Source: Agarilytica rhodophyticola
Lineage (GTDB): Bacteria > Pseudomonadota > Gammaproteobacteria > Pseudomonadales > Cellvibrionaceae
Direction: 5' to 3'
Length of the DNA stretch: 64,000 bases
Assembly (NCBI RefSeq): GCF_002157225.2
Contig: NZ_CP020038.1
Location: forward strand, 6,282,991-6,346,990
Under the pieces are notes generated by a model. The model made no database searches, was not told the origin of the DNA, and saw nothing but the letters and a program-made list of their open reading frames with translations. A program made the position numbers and the translations under genes. Shown here piece by piece: positions 9,090 to 17,775 of the stretch; within the stretch, counting starts at the first letter, position 1; each line of letters opens with the position of its first letter.

Positions 9090-9653
9090 TTAATTTATAC
9101 GTTTTACGCGAGTCATTTTCCCTTTACCATTGACGCGTAAACGATAATCGCCAATAGCACCCTTGGAAATAATAACGTCAAATTCTTTATTTTTTGGTAT
9201 AGATATATAATCTGCTTTGCTCTGCTTCCATATCTGTCCATTATCGAAGTAAAATATTTTCAAGTTACGCTTTAGCTCAGATACCTTAACAACTTTAGCT
9301 TTTATAGAAATCTTTACTGCCTTTTTATTCTCTTCATTTAGTTTAGAAGCAAAGCCAAATTTCTCATTAGTAGAATTTTTTGTGAGTGCTTGATTCGGCG
9401 GGGAAGAAAAATTACTGTCCTTACTTTCCCTTTTCCGCGTAATTTCGGCTAGAGCGTCATAGCATTCTAATCTTAGGTTTGAGTTTTCGATAGCATGGCA
9501 CTTATCCAAAAAACCGTAAAACCATTTACCATTATTACCTTGAGCTTGAATCGGCAAACAGTAAAGTACAAGACAAATGAAAACTAAAAAGCTCCTCGAC
9601 AACCTAAGTTGTTCGAGGAAAACGCTCAAGGAGTAGCAGCGATTAATTATCAT
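9090..9653 (-). CDS. secreted protein with RLxCYD motif
   Basis: 187-aa protein of unknown function with an N-terminal hydrophobic export segment (about 20-38). The mature N terminus has CHAIENSNLRLECYDALA, two Cys 13 residues apart with the RLxCYD pattern known from several small envelope proteins, including VasI-type T6SS accessory proteins. A low-complexity linker follows, then a C-terminal beta-rich part ending in YRLRVNGKGKMTRVKRIN. It sits 27 bases after the TonB-dependent receptor and 9 bases before tctC, which suggests an envelope role in the same uptake route. The function is not known. Confidence 0.65.
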   Translation of the reverse strand: MIINRCYSLSVFLEQLRLSRSFLVFICLVLYCLPIQAQGNNGKWFYGFLDKCHAIENSNLRLECYDALAEITRKRESKDSNFSSPPNQALTKNSTNEKFGFASKLNEENKKAVKISIKAKVVKVSELKRNLKIFYFDNGQIWKQSKADYISIPKNKEFDVIISKGAIGDYRLRVNGKGKMTRVKRIN

Positions 9654-9680
9654 TACAGTGTTGAAACCTTTTAAAAATAC

Positions 9681-12560
9681 TTAGAAGCTATGTTTAACTT
9701 TAATAAATACCTGTCGTCCACGAATATCATGAATGGTACCTTCATAGCCTGGTCGAATAATTTCATTACTACCAGGGTCTACCGAAAGTTCAGGCGGGTC
9801 TTCATCCGTTATATTATTGGCTCCAATTGATAAAGTGGTATCACCATCACCAACTAGTTGAGAGAAAGTATAAGTATAAGATGCATCTAAAGTCGTCCAT
9901 GAATCCACGAGAGGATCAAATGAAGGATCGAGATCTGTACCTTGGTCTTGTACAAATTCATCGATAAAACGCAAGGCAATATTGGCCGAACTATTTCCAA
10001 AATTCCATGTTGTTGATGCAACCCAGCGTAGCTCAGGCTGTGGAGCAAAAGCATCTAAGTCGGAATTGCGAAAGCCTTTACGATCTTCAAATATACCATC
10101 CCCATCCACATCAGCGTCAAATTTAGTAATGTATGTTGCTTTTAGATCAAATATAAGTTGACCGGCATTATCTGTGTTTAGAAAGTAAGAAGCGTTTAAG
10201 TCAATGCCGGCTGCTTCCACTTCTCCTATATTAATAAAGTTAGAGGTGGTAGATACTGGCTGTCCCGCACTGTTGCGTACTAAGCTGGAAATTTGTCTTG
10301 GTGGTAATCCCTGCCGAAAAGTACCATCTTCATTTCTACAGCTAAGATCCACTATTGTTTGCGCATTAGAATCCAAACCAATTAAATCTTCATAGACATA
10401 ATTCCAATAATCCAAACCGAATTGTAGTTCGTCTGTGGGAGTGAACAGAATGCCTAAATTATAATTAGTAGCATTTTGCGGTGCTAAGCCATCAGAACCT
10501 ACGCGCCGCTGTATTGTATTATTGTTTTCATTGGCATTTTGATCACACAAACCATTGTCATCTCGTGCATCCGAGAGAGTACCAAAAGTTTGTTCCCCCG
10601 CAACTTGAGTTAAGCTTGGCGCCTGGAAGGATGTACCCCAGGAGCCTCGAAAGCTTAGTTGATCATTGATTCTTAACTTCGCCGATATTTTCGGATCAAA
10701 AGTATCGATATTAGAACCATAATCCTCATAACGCGCCGCCAATTGCACTTCTGCCACATCGCCAAAAGTTAACAAGGCTTCTGCGAAGATTGCGTATACA
10801 TCTTGTCGGCCTGAGACTCTAAACTCACGTGCACCACGATTACCCTCTTGCGCAGCTTCAAGCGAGTCAGGGGTACGCGTATATTCTAGATTGCGGTATT
10901 GCACGCCAACAGCAACAGGTACCGCCTGCGATGCAAAATCAAAGGCATCACCTGACGCAATAAATTCCACCACGCTAGTTTCAGTTTCACGAGACTGAAC
11001 ACCAAAGCCGTCAAAAAGTGATTGCACATCAGCGGAGTTAGCAGCTGTAGCACCGAAATTAGGGTTGGAGGCATCAAGAAATTTGGGTGTAACCAAACCA
11101 GGGTTACTCAGCCTCGTGCCGAAAGGATTCCAGCGACCACTTGCAACCAGAGCTGTAAACTGATCCACAATATAATTATGAGGTTCTACTTCAGTAAACT
11201 GGTTGTTGGCGTACATCCAGGAGGTGGTAGCGGACCAAGAGCCAGGTAACTCCAAATTCAGTCCAGTTAAAATGCGAGTATTGCGAAATTCTCTCTCTAA
11301 ATCTGCAGCGCCAGCGCCGTTCACTTCATTGCCCAATGGTCGCGCTGTGGCAGCAAGCGCTACAGCAGTATGAATATTTGGATCCCATTCACTAGGATCA
11401 ATATAAGTGAGCACACCGTCGTTATCATCGTCTGTCCAAAAATTGAATGGGTGATCGGCGGGAATTAAAAAGCCTTCGCCTTCAGCCAAATTTCCATTGT
11501 CAAAAACAAAAGCGCCAATACGATCTGTCACTTCGTTCACGGAGAAACTTATTTCTGAAAAGAACTCAACCTGATCAGTAAACTGATAGTTTGCTTCTGC
11601 AAAAATTTGAAAGCGCTCCTCATCAGGGATTATTGTGCGCTGATCGGCGAATAACATACGACAGGTATTACCGTCGAGAAAACCACCGGCGGCCTCACAA
11701 TCAGCGTCGGCAACTTGCGTCGCTCCATCAAGGCGCTCAAAAATACCCGACCCCGGAGAAACTTCGACGGCGCGGCGATAACTTCCTGGAGAGCCTGTAC
11801 CACTTATGTGGCGACCATCGAGAGGGCTGCCATCACCATTAGGATCAGTAACTCGCTCAACTACCCAATCAAAGTCAGTTCTGAAGTTATGATCTTGCTT
11901 ATAATAGGCGCCGAAAACATTGAAATGACCTCTTTCTCCAGCCGACCCGAGAGCAAAGCCAAAGTCATAGCTGGTATTGCTGGCATCAGATGCACCAGCG
12001 GTAATCTCAAAACCTTCAAAGCCACTGCGGGTGATAATATTCGCGACTCCGGCCACTGCCTCGGAACCATAAGTAGCCGATGCACCGTCGGTCAGTACAT
12101 CAATCCTTTGGATCATGGTGACAGGTAGAGAATTAATATCAAAAAAGAAATTACCGGCGCCATTTGTAATCGGCGCAACACCCGCTCGTCGACCATTAAT
12201 AAGCGTCAGAGATGAACCTAAACCCAATCCTCGAAGGCTAAATTGAGATGTTCCCTGAGCCTCACTTTGCTCTATTGCTAGAGTAGAGCCAGAATTCACA
12301 GTTAAATTTTTCAATGAGTCAGATGTTTGTGTAACACCAGATGATCTCAATGCTTCTGCATCGAGGGACTGAACCGGGGCGCGGCCATCAAATACAGAAG
12401 GCTTGCTTATTAAAGAGCCTGTAACGATCACTTCTTCTACATCGCTATTACTTTGCGCCAATGTATTGTGAGATAGGCATAGCAACGCTATGGCAGTTGA
12501 TAGAAACAATGTATTGGTGTGCTTTGTCACATCATTGTGATGTGGAGGAGTGCCTTTCAT
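9681..12560 (-). CDS. TonB-dependent outer-membrane receptor
   Basis: About 959-aa receptor. A signal peptide ends near TLAQS, a TonB-box-like segment EEVIVTG follows, then a plug domain (about 45-165; NGRRAG, SLPVTMIQRIDVLTDGASAT, YGSEAVAGVANIIT) and a long beta-barrel that ends in VFIKVKHSF with the terminal Phe. The start at 12560 is chosen because GGAG lies 7 bases upstream; the frame also opens at 12599 and 12575 without such a site. The gene heads the run with tctCBA and the two-component pair, so it probably moves the same substrate, or an oligomer or conjugate of it, across the outer membrane. Substrate specificity is inference. Confidence 0.92.
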   Translation of the reverse strand: MKGTPPHHNDVTKHTNTLFLSTAIALLCLSHNTLAQSNSDVEEVIVTGSLISKPSVFDGRAPVQSLDAEALRSSGVTQTSDSLKNLTVNSGSTLAIEQSEAQGTSQFSLRGLGLGSSLTLINGRRAGVAPITNGAGNFFFDINSLPVTMIQRIDVLTDGASATYGSEAVAGVANIITRSGFEGFEITAGASDASNTSYDFGFALGSAGERGHFNVFGAYYKQDHNFRTDFDWVVERVTDPNGDGSPLDGRHISGTGSPGSYRRAVEVSPGSGIFERLDGATQVADADCEAAGGFLDGNTCRMLFADQRTIIPDEERFQIFAEANYQFTDQVEFFSEISFSVNEVTDRIGAFVFDNGNLAEGEGFLIPADHPFNFWTDDDNDGVLTYIDPSEWDPNIHTAVALAATARPLGNEVNGAGAADLEREFRNTRILTGLNLELPGSWSATTSWMYANNQFTEVEPHNYIVDQFTALVASGRWNPFGTRLSNPGLVTPKFLDASNPNFGATAANSADVQSLFDGFGVQSRETETSVVEFIASGDAFDFASQAVPVAVGVQYRNLEYTRTPDSLEAAQEGNRGAREFRVSGRQDVYAIFAEALLTFGDVAEVQLAARYEDYGSNIDTFDPKISAKLRINDQLSFRGSWGTSFQAPSLTQVAGEQTFGTLSDARDDNGLCDQNANENNNTIQRRVGSDGLAPQNATNYNLGILFTPTDELQFGLDYWNYVYEDLIGLDSNAQTIVDLSCRNEDGTFRQGLPPRQISSLVRNSAGQPVSTTSNFINIGEVEAAGIDLNASYFLNTDNAGQLIFDLKATYITKFDADVDGDGIFEDRKGFRNSDLDAFAPQPELRWVASTTWNFGNSSANIALRFIDEFVQDQGTDLDPSFDPLVDSWTTLDASYTYTFSQLVGDGDTTLSIGANNITDEDPPELSVDPGSNEIIRPGYEGTIHDIRGRQVFIKVKHSF

Positions 12561-13131
12561 ATTTATCTCCGACATATAATTATTTTTATAAAATGTCATT
12601 AGCGATGGCTTTGTGATAAGGAATCAGCAAGTAAACCATAGAATGCTATGAATGCAGGGACGCCGAGAAGATGATCTTCTCCCTTATATTTTTAACACTA
12701 ACGGTAAATCAGAATGGCGTATATAATGTGTAACTATCGAGCATAAACGTCATTTCGGCTATTTTGTTCATAAAGTTCATGCAAGAGCCAAGGTGCATCT
12801 AATTTGCTCTAGTAGCGTACATAAAAAGTACATTCGACTATAATTCCATCAGCTATTGCTCATATAATGATGCTAATGATACAAAGCAAGCTCTGCATTA
12901 GAATCAAGCACACTAGTTTTGCAAGCATTTAGGTGAACAAAAATTAAACTGCGCTTTTGCGAAAAGCTATTGGTTTTAGGAGAAACAAGGTGAACCAAAA
13001 AATCAATATAGCGTTTTTACTATTTATTGGTATTCAGAAGATGAACTGATTCTTAAGTTAATGGAATTGGTGCTTTCATTCCCGCCAGATTTCGTTATTA
13101 TCTTCGCCCCATTAAAAATAAGGACTACTCA
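12561..13131. other. intergenic region, receptor promoter side
   Basis: About 570 bases between the receptor and the desaturase. It must carry the receptor promoter (minus) and the desaturase promoter (plus). A 16-codon GTG frame at 12990-13040 with an AGGAG in front of it is visible, but it has no known relatives and may be chance. No clear repeat or RNA gene was seen. Confidence 0.4.
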
Positions 13132-13902
13132 GTGTTTAGGTACCCCGCCGATCGACTTCCTGTAGCGATTATTCTGACTTTTAGCATTGTTGATTTCTGT
13201 CTATATTTCATGGTCGACACAGTATGGATTCTAGCCGTTTTCTGGCTGGTGATGATTATCCCAAAGGGTAAAATATGTGCATGGAATCATCATCATCAAC
13301 ATACACCGACCTTTAAGCCAAAGGTACTTAATCGCATCCTAGAGTTTTTCTATGCCTTACACACTGGTGTGACAACAAATTTGTGGCTCTTGCATCATGT
13401 CCTTGGACATCATCAAAACTACTTGGATCAGAGTAAAGATGAGAGCCGCTGGCGTCGTGAATCGGGCGAAACCATGGGTGAAATAGAATATACACTCAAT
13501 GTTGCAGCAACAGCCTACCCCCGAGGATTCGAGGTTGGTCGGCGCTATCCGAAACTGCAAAAACATTTCCTATTCTACAGCGCACTCACATTTGCCATTG
13601 TGGCTTTTTTGGTTTGGCTTAAACCTCTGCCTGCACTATTTTTGTTTGTGTTACCGATGATTTGCGGCCTGGTGCTTACTTCTTGGGCAACCTACGAACA
13701 TCATTCAGACTTAGATACAGACAACCCCTTTGAAGCATCGAGAAACAATTTGAATCGATTCTACAATATCACTACAGGTAATCTTGGTTACCACACAGCA
13801 CATCACTACAAGCAAGGTGTTCACTGGTCTCGCTTACCAGAGCTACACGAAAAGATTAAAGATAAGATTCCTCCTCACTTAATAAAATCTGCCGCGCTTT
13901 AA
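13132..13902 (+). CDS. fatty acid desaturase family protein
   Basis: 256-aa integral membrane protein with three His clusters typical of membrane di-iron desaturases: NHHHQH near residue 50, LLHHVLGHH near 85 and the C-terminal HTAHHYKQG near 225, plus YEHHSD near 190. Hydrophobic segments lie at about 10-43 and 145-190. The start is GTG, with AAGGA seven bases upstream; no ATG is available at the N terminus. Such enzymes introduce double bonds into acyl chains or hydroxylate related lipids. It stands alone, convergent with the S1 protease gene. Confidence 0.82.
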   Translation: MFRYPADRLPVAIILTFSIVDFCLYFMVDTVWILAVFWLVMIIPKGKICAWNHHHQHTPTFKPKVLNRILEFFYALHTGVTTNLWLLHHVLGHHQNYLDQSKDESRWRRESGETMGEIEYTLNVAATAYPRGFEVGRRYPKLQKHFLFYSALTFAIVAFLVWLKPLPALFLFVLPMICGLVLTSWATYEHHSDLDTDNPFEASRNNLNRFYNITTGNLGYHTAHHYKQGVHWSRLPELHEKIKDKIPPHLIKSAAL

Positions 13903-13914
13903 TTTCATATAGAA

Positions 13915-13938
13915 TGGCAGGAGCTATAGCTCCTGCCA
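13915..13938. terminator. perfect palindrome between convergent genes
   Basis: A 24-base perfect palindrome with arms TGGCAGGAGCTA lies between the convergent desaturase and protease genes. The stem is strong but only a short T-poor tail follows on either strand, so it fits a bidirectional terminator without being a textbook one. Confidence 0.55.
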
Positions 13939-13966
13939 GAATCATCTATTTAGAGTGATATAATTT

Positions 13967-15703
13967 CTAGTAACGCGCTTCCACACTGGTATCAGAGAAG
14001 GATGAGAAGCCATGAATTAGCACATGGTAAGTACCTGCCTGTGGTGAATCGATTCGGCAAGTTTCATCATTTCCTGATCTAAATGGTCGACAGTCAAAAT
14101 CATTGAGTGTTGGTTTGCTACCGGCCTTGACATACAGATCCGCATCGCCACTACCACCCCGCATTAACACTCGCAAACTTTGGGTGCCTGCAGGAACATT
14201 CACAGTAAAAAACCTCTCGCTGTTTGTAGCACCAGATATACCAGTAACGGGTACACCATCTGCTAATACATCACCTGGTGTAGGAGTTGGTATTGGTGTA
14301 GGGGTCGGGGTAGGAGCGCCACCGCCCGTAGCTTCGCGTCCATCGATAAACAATTCACCTGTGCCGGCAGCGTCAAGCCATGTGCTTAGTCGAGTAGAAT
14401 CTGTACCACCACCGTTCCAAGAAACATTGACCCATCCATAGATATCAAATTCATCGTTGCCACATGCCGCGCGACCGCCAGTCAACTGTCCAACTATACG
14501 CTTATCTTGGTCGTATAAAGGCGAACCTGAAGAACCGGGTTCTGTTGTACCTACATCCCAGTCATTGACTTGTAAATGTGTTGATCCTGAAAGAGATAAA
14601 GGGTCGTTATCGAAGCTGATTCTCTTCTCTTCAACATTAGGATGGTGAATGCCTACCGCAGATGTTGGAATTGAAGAACTAGCATTCCAACCTGATAAGT
14701 AAACTTCATGGGCTGGATCAATAGGGTCATCAAGTTCAACTAACGTCATATCCGTCGGACCATAGCCGGCACGGAAAATAGCCCCTGTATTAAATTCATT
14801 TAATGTGCCATCTCCTCTTGAACCACTAGAAGAACTGCCAGGTGTGCGGCATGTACTATTCTCATAGTTCCAATATACAACCATTGAAGGTGCATTTTGA
14901 GCATTAATTCCGCAATGATCAGCGGTAAGGAAAAAACCACGACCATCATTAGCAGTATTGTTTATCGCACTACCAGAACAAAAAGCACTACCGCCCGTAC
15001 TATATGCAGCGACTGAACGAATCTGATCACGCCAGTCATCACCTTCTGAACACACCACGTCGACATTACATGATCCAGATTTCAGAAAACTTTCCATAAC
15101 TTCTTGTGCTGACGAACCAACATAACCATGGTTAACAGAAGTTAATTCAAGCTCTAAAGCATCCAATTGGTCAACGGGAATATTTACTTCAATAACAACA
15201 GTATCGCCTGGCAACATCGGTGTCCAAAGTTGACCGTGTTCCTCATTATCTTCTGAAGTAAAAGCTCGTACCAAGTTTTCACCATCGGGTGTGTACATAT
15301 GCAATGAACCACCTTCTGGCATAACGAAACGGCCAAAACCTAAGTTAATTGAACGTGCACCAGGAGACTTAATAACTTTTCTCCAAATATATACCCCTTC
15401 AACATTTGCTGCATTAGTCGCTGAAGCATTAGGGCTTGCAATATAATCCCAGGCATTTTTAGACGGTTTGATAGAAACTTGACGAGGCTCAGCAAACCTA
15501 ACTAGGCCATCAGAATTAAAACTTTGTGCGTCCCTTACAAGTAATTCTTTATTATCCAACGGTTTTAACAAAAGCTCTTTAGCTTTAGAGATTTCAGATG
15601 TATGAGAAAATGACATCGGCCCTATATTTTCTGCAAAAGCATTAAAACTTAGAGTAGCAATAATTGCTGCAGCAAGACGAGATTTATATTTAAAAGTTTT
15701 CAT
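13967..15703 (-). CDS. secreted lysyl-endopeptidase-like S1 protease
   Basis: 578-aa secreted serine protease. A signal peptide (about 1-24) is followed by an N-terminal pro-region (about 25-210) and a chymotrypsin-fold catalytic domain (about 210-450) with His263 in LTADHCG, Asp318 in PTDMTLVEL and Ser392 in GSSGSP. The Cys-rich N terminus of the catalytic part (SCNVDVVC) is like Achromobacter lysyl endopeptidase. After a Thr/Pro linker at about 465-476 comes a pre-peptidase C-terminal (PPC) domain (about 485-578). Domain order fits type II secretion and extracellular protein degradation. It has no operon partners. Confidence 0.9.
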   Translation of the reverse strand: MKTFKYKSRLAAAIIATLSFNAFAENIGPMSFSHTSEISKAKELLLKPLDNKELLVRDAQSFNSDGLVRFAEPRQVSIKPSKNAWDYIASPNASATNAANVEGVYIWRKVIKSPGARSINLGFGRFVMPEGGSLHMYTPDGENLVRAFTSEDNEEHGQLWTPMLPGDTVVIEVNIPVDQLDALELELTSVNHGYVGSSAQEVMESFLKSGSCNVDVVCSEGDDWRDQIRSVAAYSTGGSAFCSGSAINNTANDGRGFFLTADHCGINAQNAPSMVVYWNYENSTCRTPGSSSSGSRGDGTLNEFNTGAIFRAGYGPTDMTLVELDDPIDPAHEVYLSGWNASSSIPTSAVGIHHPNVEEKRISFDNDPLSLSGSTHLQVNDWDVGTTEPGSSGSPLYDQDKRIVGQLTGGRAACGNDEFDIYGWVNVSWNGGGTDSTRLSTWLDAAGTGELFIDGREATGGGAPTPTPTPIPTPTPGDVLADGVPVTGISGATNSERFFTVNVPAGTQSLRVLMRGGSGDADLYVKAGSKPTLNDFDCRPFRSGNDETCRIDSPQAGTYHVLIHGFSSFSDTSVEARY

Positions 15704-16216
15704 AAGACTCCTAACCTTTTATGAGTAGGGGCGCCATAATAAATTTTTATTATAGTGTCGAGGATTACAGGGTTGAGGCTCTAGAAGACCAACTTGCAAA
15801 AAAACAACAAAGAGTTTTTTATCTTGCGGTCATTAGAGTGTGTAATTTAATTTATCACAGAAAAAAAATAATAATATAAATACAAATGACAATTATAAAA
15901 ATGAGAACCAAAGAAAAGTTATACTTTTATTATTTTTTAAATAAACATAATAAAAAATAAAAACCCGAGCGACAATTAATTCACATGATACTTTAGAAAA
16001 CAGAAAAGGAATTTTTTAAATTGAAATATGTTACAAAAGGGATGTTTTTAAATCAGAAAATTCATTTTAAAACCAAAATAAAACTCATAGCGCTTAAAAA
16101 ACTAAAGGAATATGAATGCTTTATAAAGCGCTATTGTTAACAATGCTAAAAAATAAAACTATATGTGCAGTATTTAGAACAGGCATTACCAAAAATAAAA
16201 ATAGTACAAAGCGTGT
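15704..16216. other. AT-rich intergenic region
   Basis: About 510 bases, very rich in A and T with poly-A tracts. It holds the promoter of the protease gene. I see no gene, repeat or convincing terminator in it. Confidence 0.4.
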
Positions 16217-17050
16217 TTAGTCGACTAAAAAAATGCCATTAACCTCAATTCGAATTAGACGCTTCTTATATAAATTGCCAACGGCTTTCTTAAAGGCACT
16301 TTTGCTCATGCCAAAGGCATTTTGAATTTCTTGTGGATGAGATTTATCATGAATTGAGGAAAATCCATTGTGGTTTTTCAAATAGCTGAGTACTGTTTCA
16401 CTATTTTTGTCACGAATATCGTTAGCGCTTTTAAGACTGAGGTCTATTTTTTTATCTGGCCGAACATGTTTAATATAGCCTGCAAGACTTTGACCAAAGC
16501 TAATACGGCCCTCAATGTCACTTTTATGCAGCATGCCCCAATAACTGTGGTTAATAATTGCCTTGCAACCTAAATCGGTAGTATTAGCGACGATTAAATT
16601 TACTGCCTGTCCAGAAGAGAAGTTATGTGGAGCATCATCATCTAGGAATTTATCAATTTTTGAAGATGCTGTTATACGCCTGTCAACTTTATCAAGATAA
16701 ACATACACTAAATACGAGTGCCCTATTTTCATTGGTCGATGTTGTTCGGAAAAAGGAACTAGCAAATCTTTATCTAAACCCCAATCTAAAAAAGCGCCAA
16801 TCTTTGTTGTGTCAATAACTTTTAAATAAGCAAACTCACCAACTTCAACCTTTGGGCGTTTAGTTGTAGCTATGGGCCTATCCTCTGAGTCCAAATACAA
16901 GAAAACCTCGATTGTATCACCCACGGATAATTCCTTTGGCGCAAGCCTACGAGGCAGTAAAACCTCAGATAATTCCTTTGCGTCCAAAAAAAAGCCGAAA
17001 TCTACAGCTTTTATCACTCTTAAACTATGTGTTTCACCAACTTCTATCAT
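16217..17050 (-). CDS. cvfB: CvfB-like S1 RNA-binding protein
   Basis: 277-aa cytoplasmic protein of the CvfB/YitL family. It has tandem S1-like OB folds: residues 1-65 (GETHSLRVIKAVDFGFFLDA), 67-130 (GEFAYLKVIDTTKIGAFLDWG) and about 145-205 (SGQAVNLIVANTTDLGCKA), and a C-terminal winged-helix-like part (HPQEIQNAFGMSKSAFKKAVGNLYKKRLI). Family members bind RNA and affect expression of secreted products in Gram-positive bacteria; the role in proteobacteria is not settled. It is a single gene with long flanking spacers. Confidence 0.9.
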   Translation of the reverse strand: MIEVGETHSLRVIKAVDFGFFLDAKELSEVLLPRRLAPKELSVGDTIEVFLYLDSEDRPIATTKRPKVEVGEFAYLKVIDTTKIGAFLDWGLDKDLLVPFSEQHRPMKIGHSYLVYVYLDKVDRRITASSKIDKFLDDDAPHNFSSGQAVNLIVANTTDLGCKAIINHSYWGMLHKSDIEGRISFGQSLAGYIKHVRPDKKIDLSLKSANDIRDKNSETVLSYLKNHNGFSSIHDKSHPQEIQNAFGMSKSAFKKAVGNLYKKRLIRIEVNGIFLVD

Positions 17051-17775
17051 TACTTACCCTTTATCTATTAACCCCACAGGTAGATCAGCAAATGCTTATA
17101 TCGAACTAATAACTCCACAACAGAATCTTATAGCCATTCGATAAGCTGCGCTGAATCTCTTAACATAATGCATAGTATACAAGATATTTGGCAGCTAATA
17201 TAACAATTTAGCGAGTAGATGATGCGACTACAGTAACAGTCATTCTTGTATGGACAGGCTAAGTGGAGGTGGAGTAGATACCAATTTCTTTTCTAAAACT
17301 TACCTTATATTAAAAAACGAATTAAATTCGTTTAACTGGCATTATCAATTATTCAATAACAATCAGCTCCATAGAAACAGAACAAAAAAACATATAATTC
17401 ATATATTCAATTTTATTTGTTTTTGTCGAAAAACTCACACATTGACAAAGATTCGCCGCTTAAAACAACATATATATTCTTACATTTAAAACTCCCCTTA
17501 CAAAAAATAGAGCAATGGTATACGAAGAGTATTTTCAATAACGATATATTTTCTAGTTTCATACAAATTAATGTGCCACAAAAAATTATAAATTTAAAAA
17601 AAACAAAGAATATAATTTTTTACACGATGAAAATTGGCGTCTCTTAAAACAAAAAGATAATTGGCATATTTAATTAAGTGAGGGACTATCAAATAAATTC
17701 GTCTTGGCACTACAAATCTAGATACATGCAAAGCTCACACATAGCTGAAGAATTTTTTTAAACTACGAGGCAGAT
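17051..17775. other. AT-rich intergenic region
   Basis: About 725 bases between the divergent cvfB-like gene and the metalloprotease. Two short overlapping open frames on the plus strand (near 17250-17650) have no ribosome binding site and read as low-complexity Lys/Asn/Ile runs, so I do not call them. It must hold both promoters; no structured element was seen. Confidence 0.4.

Noticed and set aside
11715-12128. 137-codon plus-strand frame inside the TonB receptor
   Set aside because: Opposite-strand shadow of the receptor plug coding sequence.
12990-13040. 16-codon GTG frame with AGGAG in front of the desaturase
   Set aside because: Too short and not in frame with the desaturase; could not support a gene.
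14281-14310. Tandem Thr/Pro codon repeat as a microsatellite or CRISPR-like repeat
   Set aside because: It encodes the Thr/Pro linker between the protease and the PPC domain, a normal feature of secreted enzymes.
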